Under the pieces are notes generated by a model. The model did not search any database. It was not told the DNA's origin and was given only the letters and a program-made list of their open reading frames with translations. Positions 60,761-64,000 of a stretch of 64,000 nucleotides of DNA are shown piece after piece (position 1 is the first letter of the stretch; each line of letters starts with the position of its first letter). The position numbers and the translations under genes are program-made. The stretch is from Microbacterium sp. K24 (GTDB taxonomy: Bacteria > Actinomycetota > Actinomycetes > Actinomycetales > Microbacteriaceae): positions 1 through 64,000 of the forward strand of contig NZ_SSDJ01000152.1 in assembly GCF_004794465.1 (NCBI RefSeq), in the 5' to 3' direction.

Positions 60761-62515
60761 TCACCGGACTCGACGAACTGTGCCTGTCCGCTTCTTGAAC
60801 TGCTTCTTGTACCGTGCGCGGCCCTCGACGGCGAGACACATGCCGACTGCGGCATCCATCTTCTTCATCGAGCCCTTGCGGTCCTTGCCGATGACGTCGC
60901 CGGCCGAGCGCTTCCACCTGCTGGCGTTGAGCACGTGGCGTGTGAGCACCTTGTGGTTGCCGTGGAACAGCTCGCCAGACTTGATCGCGGTCTCGGTGCG
61001 CTCGACGACCTTCGCCATGACCACGTGCTGCGCGGTCTCGAACGAGATCGGCTTCGCTTCCGTGGCGCGCACGAGCAGGTCGGGACCGTACTTCGTCTCC
61101 CACCGGTCGACGTAGTCACGCCACAGCGGCGGGTCGGCGAGGAACGCGACGACCTTGAACTTCTTGAACGTCTCGTCGAGAACCGCCTCGACCTCTTGGT
61201 GGTCGATCGTCCAGTGCTTCGCTTCCTTCGAGTCCGGGGACTCCCAGATGTTGATGGGGAAGACGTAGCCGTCGTCGATGCGGCATGCGATGAGCACGGT
61301 CGCGTCGGAGTTGAACGATCCGTCGAAGCCGAGCGCGATCTTGTCGCCGCGCGCCGGCGGGCGGAAGCCGAGCTTGGTGCCGGCCTCTTTCGCGTCCTGG
61401 AGGAGAGCTTGCAGCCCGATCTTCGACCACTCGGTGGTCTTGAGCCAGGCGTGCTTGCCGGCGACGACTGCGTTGAAGAAGTACCGGATGGTGTCTTCTT
61501 CGGAGCGGCGCGGGTCGAACAGGTCGTCGAGCATGCCCTCGGGGTCGTTCCACGCGATCGCGTCACCAAATGATTCGAGGAATGCCGCCCGGAGGCGGTC
61601 GAAGTATTCTTCCTCGGTCTCGATGCGGCGTCCGGCCCGCTTCGTGGGGTCGGGCACCTTGATCTTGTCGAGCGACTCGACGTCGGCCCACCGGTGATCG
61701 AAGAGCAGACGCGGCCGTCGAGCCTTGCCCTCTTCGATCTGATCGGCGAGGAAGTAGGTGTCCTCGGCGACCGATTCGGCGCCGGGCTCGTACATCGTCG
61801 TCGTCTCGATGAACCACGTGCCCTCGGCACGTCGCTTCGAGAGGTTGCGGACCACGGTGTCGTACATCTTCCGCAGCGTGGGCGTCTCGTAGAGGTGGGT
61901 CTCGTCGAAGACCGCGAAGGTCTCGAGGCCACCGTCCTTCGACGCCGCGCCCGCGGTCGACGGCGTGATTGAACCGCCGTTGTGAGGGATCAGCACGCGG
62001 GTCTTGCCCGGGTCGACACCGTAGACAGCTTTCAGGGCGAACAGAGGGGCGTTCTCGTCGGTCAGGTTGTAGTACACGTTGTCGAAGACGTTGCCGGTCT
62101 GGCCCTCTTCCGTCGCCATGATCTTGACGACCGGGCCGCGGACGGGCTTCCCCATCGGCTCGCCCTTGGAGTAGGTGTACGTCTGTCCGAGGAACTCGTA
62201 GGTCTCGCCACCCTTCGCCCAGCCGGCGAACCGGGCAGGGCCGAAGGCTTCGAAGAGCACGAGCGCGGCCGCGAGGCCGGACTTGTCGGTGCCCTTGGGG
62301 CGGGAGAAGAACGCCGAGTTGTAGTAGCGCTTGCCGGCGGCGTCGTGGCCGTAGCAGTCGACGATGAACCCGGTGTATTCGTCCCCGTACTGGATGCGCA
62401 TTCCCTGCGCACCGCCGCGGCCGTGGACGACGAACGATTCGATCCACCACGTCGCCAACCAGCCCAGCGAGCGGTTCCTGTCATGCCCCTTCGCGCGAAT
62501 GAGTCGCCGGGGCAT
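60761..62515 (-). CDS. Terminase large subunit
   Basis: 584 residues, the DNA-packaging motor. ATPase half: the Walker A position near 68-78 reads SRPKGTDKSG, a deviant form seen in terminases; Walker B is FAVFDETHLY near 199-208. Nuclease half from about 390: GFDGSFNSDATV with the first Asp, then VVAFLADPPLW and MKKMDAAVGMC with further acidic residues. Follows the small subunit by three bases. Confidence 0.92.
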   Translation of the reverse strand: MPRRLIRAKGHDRNRSLGWLATWWIESFVVHGRGGAQGMRIQYGDEYTGFIVDCYGHDAAGKRYYNSAFFSRPKGTDKSGLAAALVLFEAFGPARFAGWAKGGETYEFLGQTYTYSKGEPMGKPVRGPVVKIMATEEGQTGNVFDNVYYNLTDENAPLFALKAVYGVDPGKTRVLIPHNGGSITPSTAGAASKDGGLETFAVFDETHLYETPTLRKMYDTVVRNLSKRRAEGTWFIETTTMYEPGAESVAEDTYFLADQIEEGKARRPRLLFDHRWADVESLDKIKVPDPTKRAGRRIETEEEYFDRLRAAFLESFGDAIAWNDPEGMLDDLFDPRRSEEDTIRYFFNAVVAGKHAWLKTTEWSKIGLQALLQDAKEAGTKLGFRPPARGDKIALGFDGSFNSDATVLIACRIDDGYVFPINIWESPDSKEAKHWTIDHQEVEAVLDETFKKFKVVAFLADPPLWRDYVDRWETKYGPDLLVRATEAKPISFETAQHVVMAKVVERTETAIKSGELFHGNHKVLTRHVLNASRWKRSAGDVIGKDRKGSMKKMDAAVGMCLAVEGRARYKKQFKKRTGTVRRVR

Positions 62516-62518
62516 CGG

Positions 62519-63016
62519 CTACTCCTTGCCGATGCGCTTGCGACGATCGTCGATGCTCGTGACGTTCGAGTTCTTCACGTTGCCGACGGAGTACTCCTCG
62601 GGCACCTCGACCTCGAGCCGGAGACGCAGACGGTCAGCGACGGTCGCGCCGAACGAGTTCACGCGAATGCGGATCTCCGCCGCGCGCTCCGAGTTCTTCC
62701 CGCCGCTCATCCACATCTGGTGATGCAGGAGCGCGGTGTCGAGTAGGTAGTCCCAGTCGGGCGCGGTGAGCATCTTCACGGCTTGGGGCGACTCGCGCCA
62801 GTTCTGCCACCAGCGCACGGTGGCCGGGTGCCACTCTTCGCGCTGCGCTTCGCCCTCCCAGTAGTCCGGGTCTTCGTCCTTCTTCTCGACGAGCGGGAGG
62901 ACGTCGTTCGGCAGATCGAAGCCGCCGAGCTTGCCGTCGGACTTGATGATGTCGCGCGTGACGGTGTCGCGAGCTCGTGAGCGCCGTTCAGACGGCGCCG
63001 GTCCCTTGCCAGGCAT
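62519..63016 (-). CDS. Terminase small subunit
   Basis: 165 residues. Begins with a basic MPGKGPAPSERRSRAR, a typical P27-like small terminase opening, then WHPATVRWWQNWRESPQA and a helical C-terminal part (LDTALLHHQMWMSGGKN). It recognises the packaging site. GAAGGAAC precedes the ATG at 63016. The 120-base gap upstream shows only a weak hairpin. Confidence 0.82.
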   Translation of the reverse strand: MPGKGPAPSERRSRARDTVTRDIIKSDGKLGGFDLPNDVLPLVEKKDEDPDYWEGEAQREEWHPATVRWWQNWRESPQAVKMLTAPDWDYLLDTALLHHQMWMSGGKNSERAAEIRIRVNSFGATVADRLRLRLEVEVPEEYSVGNVKNSNVTSIDDRRKRIGKE

Positions 63017-63137
63017 ATGGGTTCCTTCTCCCGAAACGGAAGCCGGCGACCGAATCAGTCGACGGACGGCGAAGCGCCCGGGCACGGCGAAACGCCGGTC
63101 ACCTCGAGGGTGATCGGCTGAATGCGATGCGGGCGCG

Positions 63138-63731
63138 CTACTTGAGCTTGCGGTCGGCCTCGTCGAGCCGATCGATGTAATTGAGTTCCTTCTCCCGAGC
63201 GAGTTTCACTGACTCGCGCAGGTTGGTCCTGGCTGCGTCCAAAGTGCGCTGTGACGTCACCTCGGTTCGGCGCGCTGAGGCCAAGCGTTCACGCGCTCGT
63301 TCGACGGCCTCCCTTGTGGTGCCAGTCACCTCTCCGACGTGTGCTTCGGCCTCCGACACGGCAGTTTGTCGGGAGGCGAGCATCTCGTCGTTGTGGTCGA
63401 CAGAGCGCCATGCGCGGCGGAGTTCGTAGTAGATCCGCGTTATCACGAAGAGTTCTTGGTCTTCGGGCAGACGTGGGCCGTACTCCTTGAGGATCTCGAA
63501 TGCTGCTTCGACCTCGTCTGGAATCGTCGATACCGACCGGCCCTCATCGAGCCTGAACTCGGCTTCGAGCAACTTCGCCTCAGCAGACCGCAGAGCGGCG
63601 CGCACGGCATCCCGGTTCTGACGCACCCTTTCGAGCTTCGGCGCCTGGCGAGCCAAGTAGTACGCCCGGCCAGAAATCATGACCGCGATCAGCGCCACGC
63701 AGAAGGAGAAAGGGTCGAATTGGATCTGCAT
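63138..63731 (-). CDS. Membrane-anchored coiled-coil protein, hypothetical
   Basis: 197 residues: membrane segment near 7-25 (FSFCVALIAVMISGRAYYLA) followed by long charged helices (about 30-60 and 110-190, EAVERARERLASARRTEV) that should form a coiled coil. The ATG at 63731 is preferred over 63752 since TACGCT lies exactly six bases before it. It sits upstream of the terminase genes, an odd place for a membrane protein; own promoter suggests expression in the lysogen. Function unknown. Confidence 0.6.
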   Translation of the reverse strand: MQIQFDPFSFCVALIAVMISGRAYYLARQAPKLERVRQNRDAVRAALRSAEAKLLEAEFRLDEGRSVSTIPDEVEAAFEILKEYGPRLPEDQELFVITRIYYELRRAWRSVDHNDEMLASRQTAVSEAEAHVGEVTGTTREAVERARERLASARRTEVTSQRTLDAARTNLRESVKLAREKELNYIDRLDEADRKLK

Positions 63732-63737
63732 GCTCGA

Positions 63738-63743
63738 AGCGTA
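63738..63743 (-). promoter_or_regulatory. -10 box for a leaderless transcript
   Basis: TACGCT on the minus strand, six bases (TCGAGC), then the ATG at 63731. Confidence 0.45.
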
Positions 63744-63796
63744 GCGACTCATGGCGCATGATCAGCGGATGGGGTCGTCACGGCGAAGGCCGGTCG

Positions 63797-64000
63797 TCAC
63801 TCCTCGTCGTCGGAGTCGTCGAAGTAGCCGGCGCGGATATCGTCGGGCGCGTCGACCAGCAAGCCCTTCACGACGTAGGAGGGCATTCCGTCGCGGGACG
63901 AGATCATTCCGGTGCCGTTGTCGGCCGGGGTGCTCCCGACGGTCGCTGCGACGAGGGTCCAGTCCGTGATGAGCGCGCCGGCCTCCCATTCGTCGGCTGC
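63797..64000 (-). CDS. Hypothetical phage protein, N-terminal part outside the window
   Basis: The last 67 codons of a frame open to the window edge: WEAGALITDWTLVAATV, then MISSRDGMPSYVVKGLLVD and an acidic end YFDDSDDEE. Too short to place in a family. Its stop is 45 bases from the 63752 ATG of the next gene. Confidence 0.55.
   Translation of the reverse strand, partial: AADEWEAGALITDWTLVAATVGSTPADNGTGMISSRDGMPSYVVKGLLVDAPDDIRAGYFDDSDDEE

Overview
The window reads as a high-GC actinobacterial chromosome. Gene content and protein style (NrdF tail, PrsW with a Pro-rich N-terminus, efeUOB, Lys/Ala-rich Pit tail) point to Microbacteriaceae, most likely Microbacterium; genus is an inference, since no rRNA is present. 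No tRNA, rRNA, CRISPR array or insertion sequence was found.

Bases 1-32976 are ordinary chromosome made of short operons. In order: a 5'-truncated SNF2 helicase; 6-phosphofructokinase; an S9 oligopeptidase; a Pit phosphate transporter with a small membrane partner; a TetR regulator divergent from a cAMP-phosphodiesterase-like metallophosphoesterase; aspartate ammonia-lyase; a fumarylacetoacetate-hydrolase-fold enzyme; a PrsW protease and an alpha/beta hydrolase; a GntR regulator with a soluble Cache protein; an FKBP isomerase; a YceI protein; an MFS exporter; rpsO; a membrane protein with a winged-helix regulator under a two-palindrome operator; a 2OG-Fe(II) oxygenase; the efeUOB iron-uptake operon behind a DtxR/IdeR-like palindrome; a serine hydrolase; a flavodoxin-fold reductase; a secreted subtilisin; a 578-residue protein of unknown function; and a mesX-mesD pair (folate- and B12-independent methionine synthase) divergent from a LysR regulator.

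At 32984-33073 lies the last 29 codons of nrdF (ribonucleotide reductase beta subunit), minus strand. From there to the window end is a temperate siphovirus prophage. Its left end carries small leftward genes (DUF3263, excisionase-like HTH, DUF2510) and a short rightward block (two small hypotheticals, a membrane protein, an SRAP/YedK protein, two more hypotheticals) closed by a bidirectional terminator at 36700-36737. All late genes are on the minus strand and are transcribed right to left: terminase small and large, portal, MuF-like protein, scaffold, decoration, capsid, connectors, tail terminator, major tail protein, tail chaperones with a -1 frameshift, tape measure, distal tail, tail-tip and fibre proteins, then the lysis genes and further fibre proteins. 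One HNH endonuclease cassette sits antisense inside the late operon. Integrase, repressor and the second attachment site are not in the window and should lie beyond base 64000.

Two patterns run across gene boundaries. Twelve starts on both host and phage have a TANNNT hexamer exactly six bases before the start codon, the signature of leaderless transcription. The phage endolysin has a near-consensus ribosome binding site inside its reading frame that would make its C-terminal domain as a separate protein.
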